Assembly: GCA_001657385.1 (NCBI GenBank)
Contig: LYSZ01000002.1
Coordinates: forward strand, 434,001 to 498,000
Source: Parvularcula sp. BBD 1991-13
GTDB taxonomy: Bacteria > Pseudomonadota > Alphaproteobacteria > Caulobacterales > Parvularculaceae
Length of the DNA: 64,000 bases
Direction of reading: 5' to 3'
Part shown: positions 1 through 9,329 of the stretch, piece after piece
Layout: each line of letters starts with the position of its first letter
Position numbering within the stretch: the first letter of the stretch is position 1
Notes under the pieces: model-generated
What the model was told of the DNA's origin: nothing
Seen by the model: the letters and a program-made list of their open reading frames with translations, nothing else
The model's database searches: none
Position numbers and translations under genes: made by a program

Positions 1-191
1 CCGTGACGACCCGGTCGAGAATGGAAAGTTTTCTCGATAATGGCGAGGGCGCCGCCGATCACGGCGCGCCGTGCGATATGTCCGTCATGTGGATCGACGA
101 GACGTTTGTCGAGACGCCGCCGGGCGAGGAGGACCTCTATCCGAAGATGATCCATCTCCTGCTGGAACCGGTGACGCGCGGCGGCCGTTGA
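1..191 (+). CDS. C-terminal end of an unidentified protein (runs in from the left edge)
   Basis: The frame that starts with base 3 is open to the left edge and ends in TGA at 189-191, giving about 62 residues. Codon use looks like the neighbouring genes (G/C at third positions). The tail is acidic and ends VTRGGR. A GTG at position 3 could be a start, but the frame is more likely the end of a longer gene. No family was recognised. Confidence 0.5.
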   Translation, partial: VTTRSRMESFLDNGEGAADHGAPCDMSVMWIDETFVETPPGEEDLYPKMIHLLLEPVTRGGR

Positions 192-284
192 CCGCGGCGC
201 CTGTTTGGCGCCGGCGGGCAAATGGGCTATGAACAGGACTAATCGCCGGGAGTTCGTCCGATCCGCCTGACCCTGTTCACATCG

Positions 285-1835
285 GTGCGTCCGTTCGTTT
301 TCTGGCCGCCGGCGTTTCTTCTCCTCGCGGCGCTCGGATTCAGCCTGATCGATTTCGGCGGCTTCCATGCGTTCCTGTCCGGCGTCAACGCCTGGCTGCT
401 CAGCCGCTTCGACTGGTTGTTCAGCATCGGGTCCTTTGCAGCGGTTGCGCTGCTCGGCTGGGTCTTCGTCTCGCCGCTGGGCGCGGTGCGGATCGGCGGA
501 CCGGACGCGCAGCCCATCCTCAGCCGCTGGAACTGGTTCGCGATTACGCTGTGTACGACCATTGCCGTCGGCATCCTGTTCTGGGGCGCAGCGGAGCCGA
601 TTTTCCACGTCAACGGCCCGCCTGACTTCACCGGTCTCGACGCCCGTTCGGACGGCGCGGCGCGGTTCGCCCTGTCGTCCATGTTCATGCACTGGACGAT
701 CACGCCTTACGCCATCTACAGCGTGCCGGCGCTCGCCTTTGCGCTCGCCCATTACAACCTCGGGCGCTCTTACTCTTTGAGCGGACCGTTATCGATCCTG
801 TTCGGCCGCGCCATGACCGGGCGCGGGGGCGCGCTTGTCGACGCGCTTGGGCTCATCGCCCTGGTGGCGGGCGTCGCCGGCGCCCTCGGCGCCGGGGTGA
901 TGACTCTCGCCGACGGCCTGGGCGGCCTGACGGGAATCGCGGACGGGCCCGTGCTGCGGCTGGCGGTCACGGCGGCCATCGTCGTCGTCTTTGTCGCTTC
1001 TTCCGTGAGCGGCGTGCAAAAGGGCATCCGCGTTCTGTCCGACATCAACACCCGGTTCTTTTTCCTTCTGGCGGCGTTCGTGTTCGTCTTCGGTCCGACC
1101 GGCGATATTGTCGTGCTCGGCCTGAAAGGTCTCGGCGATTATGCGGCGACCTTCATTCCCCAGAGCCTCGCGTTCGGCGCGCGCGCGGGTCACGAATGGA
1201 CGCGCGAGTGGACGGTGTTCAATTTCGCGCAATGGCTCGCCTGGGCGCCGATCACCGCCTTGTTCCTGGGGCGGATCTCCGTCGGCTACACGGTTCGCGA
1301 ATTTCTTTTCTTCAACCTGGCGGGCCCCGCCATGTTCGGCGCGTTATGGATGATCATCTTTGGCGGCGCGGCGATCAATATCGATGTCGAAACCGCCGGA
1401 TCGCTCACCGCGGCGTTGAACGAACGCGGTCCGGAAGCGGTCGTCTATGCGATGTTCGCGGCCTTGCCGCTGCCGGAGGCGGTCGGCCTATCGTTCATTA
1501 TACTGACATTCATATCCTTCGTAACGGCGATGGACTCCAATACGCATTCCATTTCCGGGGTATGCCTCAAGGACGCGGTGGGGGGCGAAAAACAAAGGCC
1601 CGCCGAGATACAGGTCAAGCTTTTCTGGGGCGCGCTGATCGGCGCGGTGGCCTGGATCATGACCGCGACGACGGGCGTCGGCGGCGTGCGCATGCTTTCC
1701 AATCTCGGCGGCGCGCCGGGACTTGTCATCCTGATCGCCATGGGCGCGGTGATCGTCGCCATGCGCGCGGCGTGGTTCGACGAGGTGAAATCCGCGTCGC
1801 AGCCCGCGCGGCAGGACCCTCCGCAAGCCTCATAA
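285..1835 (+). CDS. BCCT family betaine/choline/carnitine transporter
   Basis: This 516-aa inner-membrane protein looks like a BCCT-family secondary transporter, which imports trimethylammonium osmolytes such as glycine betaine or choline with Na+ or H+. It has about 12 hydrophobic segments. Family features include WGAAEPIFH near residue 105, a Trp-rich stretch (MHWTITPYAIYSVPALAFA, about 145-163) and the conserved EWT...NFAQWLAWAP segment near 305-322. The length is close to the family's usual 500-550 aa. The start chosen is GTG at 285; an in-frame stop at 240 limits any extension. The substrate cannot be read from sequence. The gene stands alone and is followed by a hairpin at 1841-1862. 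Confidence 0.9.
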   Translation: MRPFVFWPPAFLLLAALGFSLIDFGGFHAFLSGVNAWLLSRFDWLFSIGSFAAVALLGWVFVSPLGAVRIGGPDAQPILSRWNWFAITLCTTIAVGILFWGAAEPIFHVNGPPDFTGLDARSDGAARFALSSMFMHWTITPYAIYSVPALAFALAHYNLGRSYSLSGPLSILFGRAMTGRGGALVDALGLIALVAGVAGALGAGVMTLADGLGGLTGIADGPVLRLAVTAAIVVVFVASSVSGVQKGIRVLSDINTRFFFLLAAFVFVFGPTGDIVVLGLKGLGDYAATFIPQSLAFGARAGHEWTREWTVFNFAQWLAWAPITALFLGRISVGYTVREFLFFNLAGPAMFGALWMIIFGGAAINIDVETAGSLTAALNERGPEAVVYAMFAALPLPEAVGLSFIILTFISFVTAMDSNTHSISGVCLKDAVGGEKQRPAEIQVKLFWGALIGAVAWIMTATTGVGGVRMLSNLGGAPGLVILIAMGAVIVAMRAAWFDEVKSASQPARQDPPQAS

Positions 1836-1840
1836 AAGAA

Positions 1841-1862
1841 CCCCGGCCTTTCCGGGCCGGGG
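1841..1862. terminator. GC-rich hairpin between convergent genes
   Basis: An 8-bp perfect stem (CCCCGGCC / GGCCGGGG) with a 6-nt loop lies between the ends of the BCCT gene (+) and the TPR gene (-). Read on the minus strand it is followed by a T-rich stretch (TTCTTTTA). It is therefore a better terminator for the minus-strand gene, but may serve both. Confidence 0.6.
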
Positions 1863-1895
1863 CGAAAATCATCTTTCATGCAACTGGAGGGATTT

Positions 1896-3017
1896 TTATC
1901 GTTCGTCGGTTTTATCGGCGGTTTCGGGAAGCGCCGGCGTCAGCCGCTCCGGCGCGTTGTCGGCCGGCCCGGCCTCGGCAGGCGCGGCGTTTCCGGGCGC
2001 AAGCGCGGCAGGCGCGCTCGACGGGCGCGCGAAAATCGGCGCGCCGTCGACGGCGGTCTGAACCGGCGGCGTCGCCTCGACCGCGGCGACGGGCGTTTGG
2101 TCCGGGTCGGCCTGCGGCGCGGGCTCTTCCTGGAGGCGCGGCGCGGGCGCCGGCTGGCGCGGTTCCGGCGACAGGGGCGCGGCGGGCGCTTCATCGAAGG
2201 ACGGGACATCGGCCGTCGCCGCCGCGTATTCGCCCCAATAGGCAGGCTGGTTCACCAGGCGGCGATAGACGCTGATATTGTTGTCTGCGACGATCGGCGG
2301 CAGGTCGGACCGGGCGAGGCGTTCAGCCTCGCGCAGGTCGCCGCCGATGGCGAGGACCAGCGCCAGGTTCTGGCGCATGCGCGCGTCGCCTCCGCCGGCC
2401 AGCGCCTGACGCAGAAGGGCCCTGGCTTTGCCGAGATCGCCTTCGAGCGCGTAGGACAGGGCCTTGTTGTTCAGGACGCTTTTCTGTCCCGGCGCCATGG
2501 CGAGGGCGCGGTCGTAGATGCGCCGCGCCTGGGCGTGTTCGCCGATCTGGTCGAAGGCGACGCCATAGGCCGAAAGCGCGCGCCAGTCGTTCGGGTTCGC
2601 CTGGGCCGCGGTCTCAAGATACCGCACCGCTTCGAAGGCGCGGTCGCTTTCCAGCAGCGCCTTGCCGTATTCCAGGTTGACGCCGGCGTGACCGGGGAAG
2701 CGGTTGACGGCCTTTTGCATCACATCCGCCGCTTCGTCCGTCGAGCCGATGGCGCGCAGGGCCGCCGCAAACTTGACGGCGGTTTCCGGATTGGCGTGAT
2801 CGGTGTTATAGCGCGTGCCCCAGAACGCCGCCGCGGCGACGGGGTCGAGATGGTCGTCACTTTGCGCGTTTGAGAAAACGCCGATGGCGTCGCGGTAATC
2901 GCCGCCGCCGGCGCCGGCTTCGGAAGGCGGCGCGCTGGTGGCGCAGGCGGTCAGGGCGAGCGCGGAGACAAGGGCGCCGGCTAGCTTCGCGACGGCGGAC
3001 GGATTGGAGAGGAGCAT
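1896..3017 (-). CDS. TPR-repeat lipoprotein, TadD-like
   Basis: The 373-aa protein has a lipoprotein signal peptide ending in an ALTAC lipobox (Cys about residue 25), so it is probably anchored to the outer membrane. Tetratricopeptide repeats span about residues 60-240, with TPR-like pairs such as YGVAFDQIGEHAQARRIYDRAL. It resembles TadD of Flp/Tad pilus systems. The last 110 residues are Pro/Ala-rich and low in complexity. No tad or cpa genes occur in this window, so a pilus role is only inferred from the family. It is transcribed away from the aminopeptidase gene across a 119-bp gap. Confidence 0.8.
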   Translation of the reverse strand: MLLSNPSAVAKLAGALVSALALTACATSAPPSEAGAGGGDYRDAIGVFSNAQSDDHLDPVAAAAFWGTRYNTDHANPETAVKFAAALRAIGSTDEAADVMQKAVNRFPGHAGVNLEYGKALLESDRAFEAVRYLETAAQANPNDWRALSAYGVAFDQIGEHAQARRIYDRALAMAPGQKSVLNNKALSYALEGDLGKARALLRQALAGGGDARMRQNLALVLAIGGDLREAERLARSDLPPIVADNNISVYRRLVNQPAYWGEYAAATADVPSFDEAPAAPLSPEPRQPAPAPRLQEEPAPQADPDQTPVAAVEATPPVQTAVDGAPIFARPSSAPAALAPGNAAPAEAGPADNAPERLTPALPETADKTDER

Positions 3018-3136
3018 GGGATGACGCCTCGATGAAAAAACCGAAATGTTCGACGGCGATCATCGCTGAAGGAATTCAATAAAGGCTTAACCGTATTCCT
3101 AATGTACAACCCATTTGGTAAGCTAACGGATTATTC

Positions 3137-4501
3137 ATGCAGCAAGGTCTGTTAAGGCAATATGAACAACGCGCCGCAAATGCGGCCAAGCCTATTTATC
3201 GCGTCGAGATAAACTGCGTCGAAGATGCGCCGATCCCGGATGAATTGAAGGACCTCGCCGCCGCGAACGGATTCAGCGGCGTCGAAGGGGCGGTCCTCGC
3301 CGGAACGCAGGGCGTCCTGCTCGGCGTTGGGGATGGGCGCGATCCATTCGTGACCGCCGCCGCGGCCGGCCTTCCCGAAGGGGATTACGTTTTTGCTTCC
3401 GACATGGAAGACCGCGCCGCGCGCCATGCCTGTCTCGGCTGGCTGATCGGCGGCTACCGGTTTGATCGCTACAAGGAGCAGAAACCGGCGGCGGCGCGGC
3501 TGATCGCCCCGCCCGGCGTCGACGTCGAAGCGGTCGGCCGCGAGGCGGCGGCGACGTTCCTCGTGCGCGACCTCGTCAACACGCCGGCCGAGGATATGAG
3601 CCCCGACGCCATTGAAGACGCCGCGCGCAAGCTCGCCGGCGCCTACAGCGCGCAGATTGCGGTCACGACCGGCGATGATTTGCTTACGGAGAATCTCAAC
3701 ATGATTCATGCGGTGGGGCGCGCGGCCGCGGCCGCGCCGCGCCTCATCGACTTCTCATGGGGGCCTGAAAACGCGCCGAGCCTGACGCTGGTGGGCAAGG
3801 GCGTCGCCTTCGATTCCGGCGGGCTCAACATGAAAAACGCGACCGGCATGGCGCTCATGAAAAAGGACATGGGCGGGGCGGCCCATGCGCTCGGCCTGGC
3901 GCAGATGATCATGGCGGCGGGCCTGCGCCTTCGCCTGCGGGTGCTGATCCCGGCGGTGGAGAACGCCGTTTCCGGAAACGCCTTCCGTCCCGGCGACGTC
4001 CTGCGCGGCCGCAAGGGGCTGACCGTTGAAATCGGCAACACCGACGCGGAGGGGCGGCTCATCCTCGCGGACGCGATGGCGCTCGCGGCGGAGGAAGGGC
4101 CGGACATGATGATCACCCTCGCGACCCTGACCGGCGCGGCGCGGGTCGCCCTCGGCCCCGAGCTTGCGCCGTTTTACTGCGACGACGCGGCCTTCGCCGC
4201 GGCGCTGGAGACGGCGGCGGCGCGCGTCGCCGACCCGGTCTGGCGCATGCCCCTGTGGCGCAACTACGAGTCCATGCTCTCGTCCGCGATCGCCGATGTG
4301 AACCATATTTCCGGCGGGTCCTTCGCCGGATCGATCACCGCCGCGCTCTTTCTTTCCAGATTCGCCGAAGGCGCAGCGTCATGGGCGCATTTCGACATTT
4401 ACGCCTGGCGTCCGAGGGCCGCGCCCGGCCGCCCCGTCGGAGGCGAGGCGCAGGCGATTCGCGCCGTCTTCGACGTGTTGCAGACGCGCTACGGCCGTTA
4501 G
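3137..4501 (+). CDS. Leucyl aminopeptidase family protein (M17)
   Basis: This 454-aa cytoplasmic dimetal aminopeptidase probably releases N-terminal residues from peptides. The M17 metal site is intact: VGKGVAFDSGG (Lys and Asp), MKKDMGG (Asp) and the signature NTDAEGRL at residues 301-308 (Asp and Glu). The N-terminal domain is shorter and more divergent than in PepA, as in the common alphaproteobacterial 450-460-aa version. The ATG at 3137 leads straight into the domain. A MarR-type gene follows after about 90 bp. Confidence 0.92.
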   Translation: MQQGLLRQYEQRAANAAKPIYRVEINCVEDAPIPDELKDLAAANGFSGVEGAVLAGTQGVLLGVGDGRDPFVTAAAAGLPEGDYVFASDMEDRAARHACLGWLIGGYRFDRYKEQKPAAARLIAPPGVDVEAVGREAAATFLVRDLVNTPAEDMSPDAIEDAARKLAGAYSAQIAVTTGDDLLTENLNMIHAVGRAAAAAPRLIDFSWGPENAPSLTLVGKGVAFDSGGLNMKNATGMALMKKDMGGAAHALGLAQMIMAAGLRLRLRVLIPAVENAVSGNAFRPGDVLRGRKGLTVEIGNTDAEGRLILADAMALAAEEGPDMMITLATLTGAARVALGPELAPFYCDDAAFAAALETAAARVADPVWRMPLWRNYESMLSSAIADVNHISGGSFAGSITAALFLSRFAEGAASWAHFDIYAWRPRAAPGRPVGGEAQAIRAVFDVLQTRYGR

Positions 4502-4594
4502 GCGCGCCGCCCATTCGCCCCTTGCCCTCGCCGGGCGAACAGTTGCAAGCATAAGCGCTGACGGCGCGAGGGGCGCCGGGGGCAAGGCGAAGGG

Positions 4595-4963
4595 ATGTTG
4601 GGCCGGACTATGGCGGCGACGGACATATTGACAGGCTGGCGGGACGTCATGTGCGATGCGGTGCGCGCGGACGGCCCCGATTTGTCCATGCGGCAATGGT
4701 CGATCCTGCTGACGGTCTATCTCAATCCCGGCCCGCATACGGTGCGCGCCCTGGCGCGCGACCTCAACGTGCCCAAGCCGGCGATTTCCCGCGCCCTCGA
4801 CGCCCTGTCGATCCTCGGTTTCATCCGCCGCGTGCGCGATCCGAACGACAAGCGTATCGTCCTTGTACAGAAGACCGCCGAGGGCGCCATCTATCTTGAC
4901 CAGTTTGCGCGGGTGGTGGAAAGCCACCAGGACCCGGCGCCGGTAAGCGCGCTTTACGGCTGA
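4595..4963 (+). CDS. MarR family winged-helix transcriptional regulator
   Basis: The 122-aa protein is a compact MarR-like DNA-binding protein. A helix-turn-helix spans about residues 48-70 (TVRALARDLNVPKPAISRAL), followed by a wing with the typical R..R.D..DKR motif (residues about 78-91). It is shorter than classical MarR (about 140 aa) at the N-terminus. It may control the upstream aminopeptidase gene or its own expression; the ligand is unknown. It converges with the DUF2125 gene. Confidence 0.82.
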   Translation: MLGRTMAATDILTGWRDVMCDAVRADGPDLSMRQWSILLTVYLNPGPHTVRALARDLNVPKPAISRALDALSILGFIRRVRDPNDKRIVLVQKTAEGAIYLDQFARVVESHQDPAPVSALYG

Positions 4964-5025
4964 CGCCGCGTCACCCCAGTCGCCTGTCACCCCGATTGTG
5001 CGCGGGGGAGCGTTCAATGCGGCGC

Positions 5026-6102
5026 TTACCGAATGCGGGGCAGGTCGGCGATCTTGACGCCGCGGATGGCCGCGCTTCCATTGTTCAGCTCGACCGGCGC
5101 GACGATCTTGCCCCCGCTCGCCAGCGCCATCATGGCGAGTCCCGCCGCCGCGGCGTCCGCTTCCTGCGGCGTCAGCGCGCCGGTCCGGCGCAGCAGCCCG
5201 CCAAGCCCCGCCGGACGGGAAAGCTCGGCGCGGAGCGCGCCAGCGGGATAAAACGCCGCGTCAAGCGTTACCTCTCCGGCCAGCGTCAGCGCTGCGCCGT
5301 TGACTTCGGCGATCAGGCCGTTGACGACCAGCGCGCCGCCCGCGTCCCGCCAGCGGCGCGCCGACGCTTCGCCCTGCAAGGCATCGCTCCTGGTCAGGAG
5401 CGTTACCGTCTGCACCCGGTTGATATCGATTGCGCCGCCGTTTCCATCGCTGATTCCATCGCCATTGCCATCGCCGGGCGCGCCCTGATCCGGGCCGCCC
5501 TCCCGACCGTCGGCATAGGATGCGCCCTCGCCGGCGAGACTGAGGACCAGCGTCGTCGGCTCTTCCGCGCTCGGCGCCAGGTCGAAAACGAGCGAGTCGA
5601 CCGCCGCCTCGGCCTTGTCGGTTGCTCGCCGGGCGCGCACGCCGCCGGCGCTGGCGCTCATCACCCAGCCCCGGGCCTTGTCAGTGGCCAGGCTGACCCG
5701 CAGGTCGCCGGCGGAAACGCGCCATTCTTCCGCATTCGGAAGGGTGACGGTCTGCTCGCCAAGGGGCCAGGCGATCACCTTGTTCATCTCGTAGGGAAGC
5801 GCGTCCAGCGACAACCGCTCGCCGCGCCAGCGATATCCCGAGGGGCTCGTCACCGACGGCTCGTCTATATGTATGCGAAGGAAAAACGGAAATCCGTCGC
5901 GGCGCAGGGCTGCGTATTCGACGGCGACGCCCGCTGCGCGCTGTTCCCGCGCCCACGCCGCGATCGCCTTTTCCATTTCCGCGGCGCCCGCGCGCCAGAG
6001 GCCGTAATACGCGGTGACGATAACGGCGGCGACGGCGAAAGGCAGGTATAGCCAGCGACGCTTGAGGCGGACCGGGCCGCGCGGCGGGGGGACGTCAGGC
6101 AT
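5026..6102 (-). CDS. DUF2125 domain protein
   Basis: The 358-aa protein has a short basic N-terminus, one signal-anchor helix at about residues 17-36 and a long periplasmic region. It matches DUF2125, with the marker RRDGFPFFLRI near residue 70. Its function is unknown. The start overlaps the end of plsC by 8 bp, so the two are probably co-transcribed and translationally coupled at the end of the ftsE-ftsX-ydcF-plsC group. It includes a Gly/Asp-rich loop (GDGNGDGISDGNGG) near residue 195. Confidence 0.82.
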   Translation of the reverse strand: MPDVPPPRGPVRLKRRWLYLPFAVAAVIVTAYYGLWRAGAAEMEKAIAAWAREQRAAGVAVEYAALRRDGFPFFLRIHIDEPSVTSPSGYRWRGERLSLDALPYEMNKVIAWPLGEQTVTLPNAEEWRVSAGDLRVSLATDKARGWVMSASAGGVRARRATDKAEAAVDSLVFDLAPSAEEPTTLVLSLAGEGASYADGREGGPDQGAPGDGNGDGISDGNGGAIDINRVQTVTLLTRSDALQGEASARRWRDAGGALVVNGLIAEVNGAALTLAGEVTLDAAFYPAGALRAELSRPAGLGGLLRRTGALTPQEADAAAAGLAMMALASGGKIVAPVELNNGSAAIRGVKIADLPRIR

Positions 6103-6835
6103 GGGAGGGTTCCTTTTGAGGCTGGGCCGCGCCGTCGAGGTCCGGCCGCGCGCCGTCTATGCGCGCCTGCAGGGTCGCCATGAACGACTTGCGGTCGAGT
6201 CCCGGCTCGATCGGCCGGCCGACGGTGAGGGTGATTTCGCCGGGTTCCTTGCGCACGCCGGGGTGGCGCCAGAAACGACCGCTGTCGTGAGAGACCGGCG
6301 CGCACGGCGCGCCAGCGGCGGCGTAAACGCCGGCGACGCCCGGCTGGTAAGGCGCGCGCGCGCCCGGCGCGATGCGCGTGCCTTCCGGGAACACTGTCAC
6401 CTGTTCGCCGTTTTCGATCGCCTCCCGCGCGGCGGCGCGCATCGCCCGCAACGCTTTCGCCCCGGCCTTGCGGTCGACCGCGATGTTGCCCGTGGCGCGC
6501 GCCCACCAGCCATAAACCGGAACCGCCATCAGTTCTTTCTTGAGGATCATCACCGGCTCGGGCAGGAGGGCGTAAAGCGCGATGGTCTCCCACATGGACT
6601 GGTGGTTGGCGGCGACGAGCGCGCCCCCTTGCGGGATGTTTTCCGCGCCCCGGACCGTATAGGAGACGCCGGACACGGTCTTGAGCGCGCCCAGCATCAT
6701 CCGCGCCCAGAGTTTGACGACGGCCCGCGCCGCCCGCTTGCCCCACAGCGCCGCCGGCAGGCAGACGATCCCCATAATGACGATCGTCAGGACCATATAG
6801 GCGGTAAAAGCGTAGGAGCGCAAAAGAATGAGCAT
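6095..6835 (-). CDS. plsC: 1-acyl-sn-glycerol-3-phosphate acyltransferase
   Basis: This 246-aa membrane enzyme transfers an acyl group to lysophosphatidate to make phosphatidate in phospholipid synthesis. An N-terminal membrane helix (about 10-35) precedes the acyltransferase motif NHQSMWE near residue 77, an H-x4-E form of the usual H-x4-D that is common in alphaproteobacterial PlsC. Motif FPEGTR lies near residue 149. It sits between ydcF and DUF2125 and overlaps the latter. Confidence 0.9.
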   Translation of the reverse strand: MLILLRSYAFTAYMVLTIVIMGIVCLPAALWGKRAARAVVKLWARMMLGALKTVSGVSYTVRGAENIPQGGALVAANHQSMWETIALYALLPEPVMILKKELMAVPVYGWWARATGNIAVDRKAGAKALRAMRAAAREAIENGEQVTVFPEGTRIAPGARAPYQPGVAGVYAAAGAPCAPVSHDSGRFWRHPGVRKEPGEITLTVGRPIEPGLDRKSFMATLQARIDGARPDLDGAAQPQKEPSHA

Positions 6836-6865
6836 GCTGGCAGCGCGCTTTCAGGGTGCCGAGGG

Positions 6866-7435
6866 TTAAAAGACCGCCTTGACGCGCGCCAGCAGGTATT
6901 TGCTGTACTCGCCAGCGAGCTTTTCCCAGGCTTCCAGGGAAACCGGACGGCCGTCGTCGTCAAGATAGCCGGAAGAAACGGGGTAGGCGGTCAATCTCGC
7001 CTCCGGCATGCGCGCGCGCGTCGCCGCGATGGCGCGGGGCATGTGGTATTCCGACGTGACGAGGACGATCTGTTCGTATGCGTGCGCGTCGGCCCAGGCT
7101 TTCAGCTCCTTGGCGTTGCCGTCGGTGGAAAGCGCGTTGCGGTCGAGGTCGACGCAGCAGTCGAACTGACCGCGCGGTCCGCGCCACATCTGCGCCAGCC
7201 GCGCGCGGGTCGTATCGGGATGGACGCCGGAGATCAGCAGGCGCCGGCCGGTTCCCCCGGCGAAAAGCGCCATGCCCGCCTCGATGCGCTTGCCGCCGCC
7301 GCCGGTGTAGACGGCGACGCCGTGGCCCGCCGCCACGCCCTCGGCGCCCGGGCGGGGCAGTTGGCCGATGAAGACGAGGAGCCCGCCGGTCCAGGCCAGC
7401 GCGAGAAACAGAAGACCACTCAATAGACGTCGCAC
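6866..7435 (-). CDS. YdcF family protein (DUF218)
   Basis: The 189-aa protein has one N-terminal membrane helix and a DUF218/YdcF domain. Family marks are VYTGGGGKRIEAGMAL near residue 43, the LISGV segment and VTSEYHMPRA near residue 127. Homologues such as ElyC and SanA are linked to envelope or peptidoglycan-precursor metabolism. The exact reaction is not known. It is on the same strand as plsC (30-bp gap) and downstream of ftsX. Confidence 0.85.
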   Translation of the reverse strand: MRRLLSGLLFLALAWTGGLLVFIGQLPRPGAEGVAAGHGVAVYTGGGGKRIEAGMALFAGGTGRRLLISGVHPDTTRARLAQMWRGPRGQFDCCVDLDRNALSTDGNAKELKAWADAHAYEQIVLVTSEYHMPRAIAATRARMPEARLTAYPVSSGYLDDDGRPVSLEAWEKLAGEYSKYLLARVKAVF

Positions 7436-7570
7436 CGCGTCACCTTTTGCGCGTTTTCGCGCCCCTCTTTCCCGTTAAGGATAACCGATGCCCGCTCGCC
7501 CGGTCCAGCGCCCGATCCAGCCTCGGGGCCTTCCTTCTGACCGCGTAAAGGGGGCCGCGGCATGGCCGGC

Positions 7571-8533
7571 TCAGTACTGCGCGCGCAGCGCCCGCAGCAC
7601 GGTGATGCGCGCGGTGAGCGCCGTCGCCAGGCAGATGAGGAGCGGCGCGATCACGAGCGTCAGCGCCAGGAGCCCGCCAAGCCGGAACCGCGGCAGGAAG
7701 CTGTCGGCGCCGACGCCATGTTGAGCGCCCATGGCCGCGAGCCCGAGGGCGGCGAGCGCCGCCAGCAGGCCGGCGAACGCGCCGCGAAAGCCGAGGACGA
7801 AGAAGCGCCGCTGCACTTCCGCCGCGATGAAGGCGTCGGTCGCGCCGACAAGGTGCAGCACCGAAACGATCTCGTGGTTGGCGGCCAGTCCGGCCCGCGC
7901 CGCGAAGATCGACACCGCGCAGGCCGCGCCCATGACCAGGAGGAACACCGCGAAGGCGAGGGCTTGTCCCGAGCGCGCCGCCGTCGCCAGCCGGTCGTGC
8001 CAGGCCGCGTGGTCGTCGAGGCTCGCCTGGGGCGCGGCCGCGGCGAGGCGGGTGCGCAGAAGGTCCAGATCCGCGCGCAGGGCCGGGCCCGCTTTCACCT
8101 CGATCAGCGCCGGCACGTTCAGGAAGGCGTCCGCGTTGCCGCGGCCGAGCCACGGCTCCAGCAGGGCGGCGGCGTCTTCGCGGCTGCGCAGGACGACCGC
8201 TTCGACGCCCGGCGTGTCGGCGAGCACCCTTTGCGCCGCGTCAACGCCCGCGTCGATTTCCGCCGTGGTCGCGCCCTTGACCTGGATGGTGATTTCCGAG
8301 CGCAGATCCGCCGTCCACGCCGCCGTCGACTGGTTAATGATCAGCGCGGCCGCCATCGCCAGCACGGCGAGGAAGGACATCACGCCGATCACCGCGGTCA
8401 GCGGCGCGCCCCCGGCGCCCGCTTCGGGCAGGAGCGGTTCGGTCCGCCGGCGGCCGAACCAGCCGGTTTTCGGCGGCCGCGGCGCGTCGTCGGACGCCTC
8501 GGCCGCGGCGGCGTCTGCGGCTTTAGGGGTCAT
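7571..8533 (-). CDS. ftsX: Cell division protein FtsX (ABC transporter permease)
   Basis: This 320-aa inner-membrane protein is the permease partner of FtsE and couples division to periplasmic peptidoglycan hydrolase activation. It has a cytoplasmic basic N-terminus, a first membrane helix at about residues 45-67, a periplasmic FtsX extracellular domain (about 70-175) and three further helices within 180-320. Its start overlaps the ftsE stop by 4 bp (ATGA), a standard coupled arrangement. Confidence 0.93.
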   Translation of the reverse strand: MTPKAADAAAAEASDDAPRPPKTGWFGRRRTEPLLPEAGAGGAPLTAVIGVMSFLAVLAMAAALIINQSTAAWTADLRSEITIQVKGATTAEIDAGVDAAQRVLADTPGVEAVVLRSREDAAALLEPWLGRGNADAFLNVPALIEVKAGPALRADLDLLRTRLAAAAPQASLDDHAAWHDRLATAARSGQALAFAVFLLVMGAACAVSIFAARAGLAANHEIVSVLHLVGATDAFIAAEVQRRFFVLGFRGAFAGLLAALAALGLAAMGAQHGVGADSFLPRFRLGGLLALTLVIAPLLICLATALTARITVLRALRAQY

Positions 8534-9246
8534 GGCGCGCCTCCGGGCCCCGCCGCGTGGGACAGGCGCCCGTCGGCGATGCGCAGGACCGGCTTGCCGA
8601 GGCGCTGCACCAGGTGGAGATCGTGGGTGGCGACGATCACCGCCGCGCCCAGTTTGTTCAGTTCGATGAACAGTTTCATGATCCGCTCGCTCATCGCCGG
8701 ATCGACATTGCCGGTGGGCTCGTCCGCGAGGATCAGATCGGGCTTGGAGACCAGCGCCCGCGCCAGCGCAACCCGTTGTTTTTCCCCGCCCGACAGGGTC
8801 GGCGGCCTGGCGTCCATGCGGTGTCCGAGGCCGACCCAGTTTAAGAGTTCGCTTACGTCTTCCCGATATTGATTTTGGTTAACGCCTGCGACCTTCATCG
8901 GCAGGGCGACGTTTTCGAAGGCTGTGAGATGGTCGAGCAATCGGAATTCCTGAAACACGACGCCGATGCGCCTGCGCAATGCGGGCAGCGCGTCGCGCGG
9001 CGCGTTCATGGCGTCCTCGCCGAACAGCCTGAAGCGTCCGCGGGTCGGCCGGTGCGCGAGGTAGATCATTTTCAGGAGGCTGGTCTTTCCGGCCCCCGAC
9101 GGTCCGCACAGAAAGCGAAACTCTCCCTCGCGCAATCGCATGGAAAGGTCGCTCAGGGTCTCCGGCGCGTCTTCATAGGCCAGTCCCGCGCTTTCGAACT
9201 CCACGATCGGGGCGTCTTTAACCATTCCTTCCCATCCGGCACGCAT
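8530..9246 (-). CDS. ftsE: Cell division ATP-binding protein FtsE
   Basis: The 238-aa ABC ATPase of the FtsEX complex has Walker A GPSGAGKTS, a Q-loop region, signature LSGGEKQRVALARAL, Walker B LILADEPTGNVD and H-loop VATHDLH. An internal ATG at 9225 (giving MVKDAP) is a possible alternative start; it has a purine run immediately upstream, but the spacing is too short for a good ribosome site. The gene is divergent from the zinc-ribbon gene. Confidence 0.94.
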   Translation of the reverse strand: MRAGWEGMVKDAPIVEFESAGLAYEDAPETLSDLSMRLREGEFRFLCGPSGAGKTSLLKMIYLAHRPTRGRFRLFGEDAMNAPRDALPALRRRIGVVFQEFRLLDHLTAFENVALPMKVAGVNQNQYREDVSELLNWVGLGHRMDARPPTLSGGEKQRVALARALVSKPDLILADEPTGNVDPAMSERIMKLFIELNKLGAAVIVATHDLHLVQRLGKPVLRIADGRLSHAAGPGGAP

Positions 9247-9329
9247 GTTGCAGTCTTAGAAGGCCTAAGGCCGCGTCTTGCAACAGGACCGGCCAGATTA
9301 TGTGATTCGTTAAGCGATTTTGGCCGCCC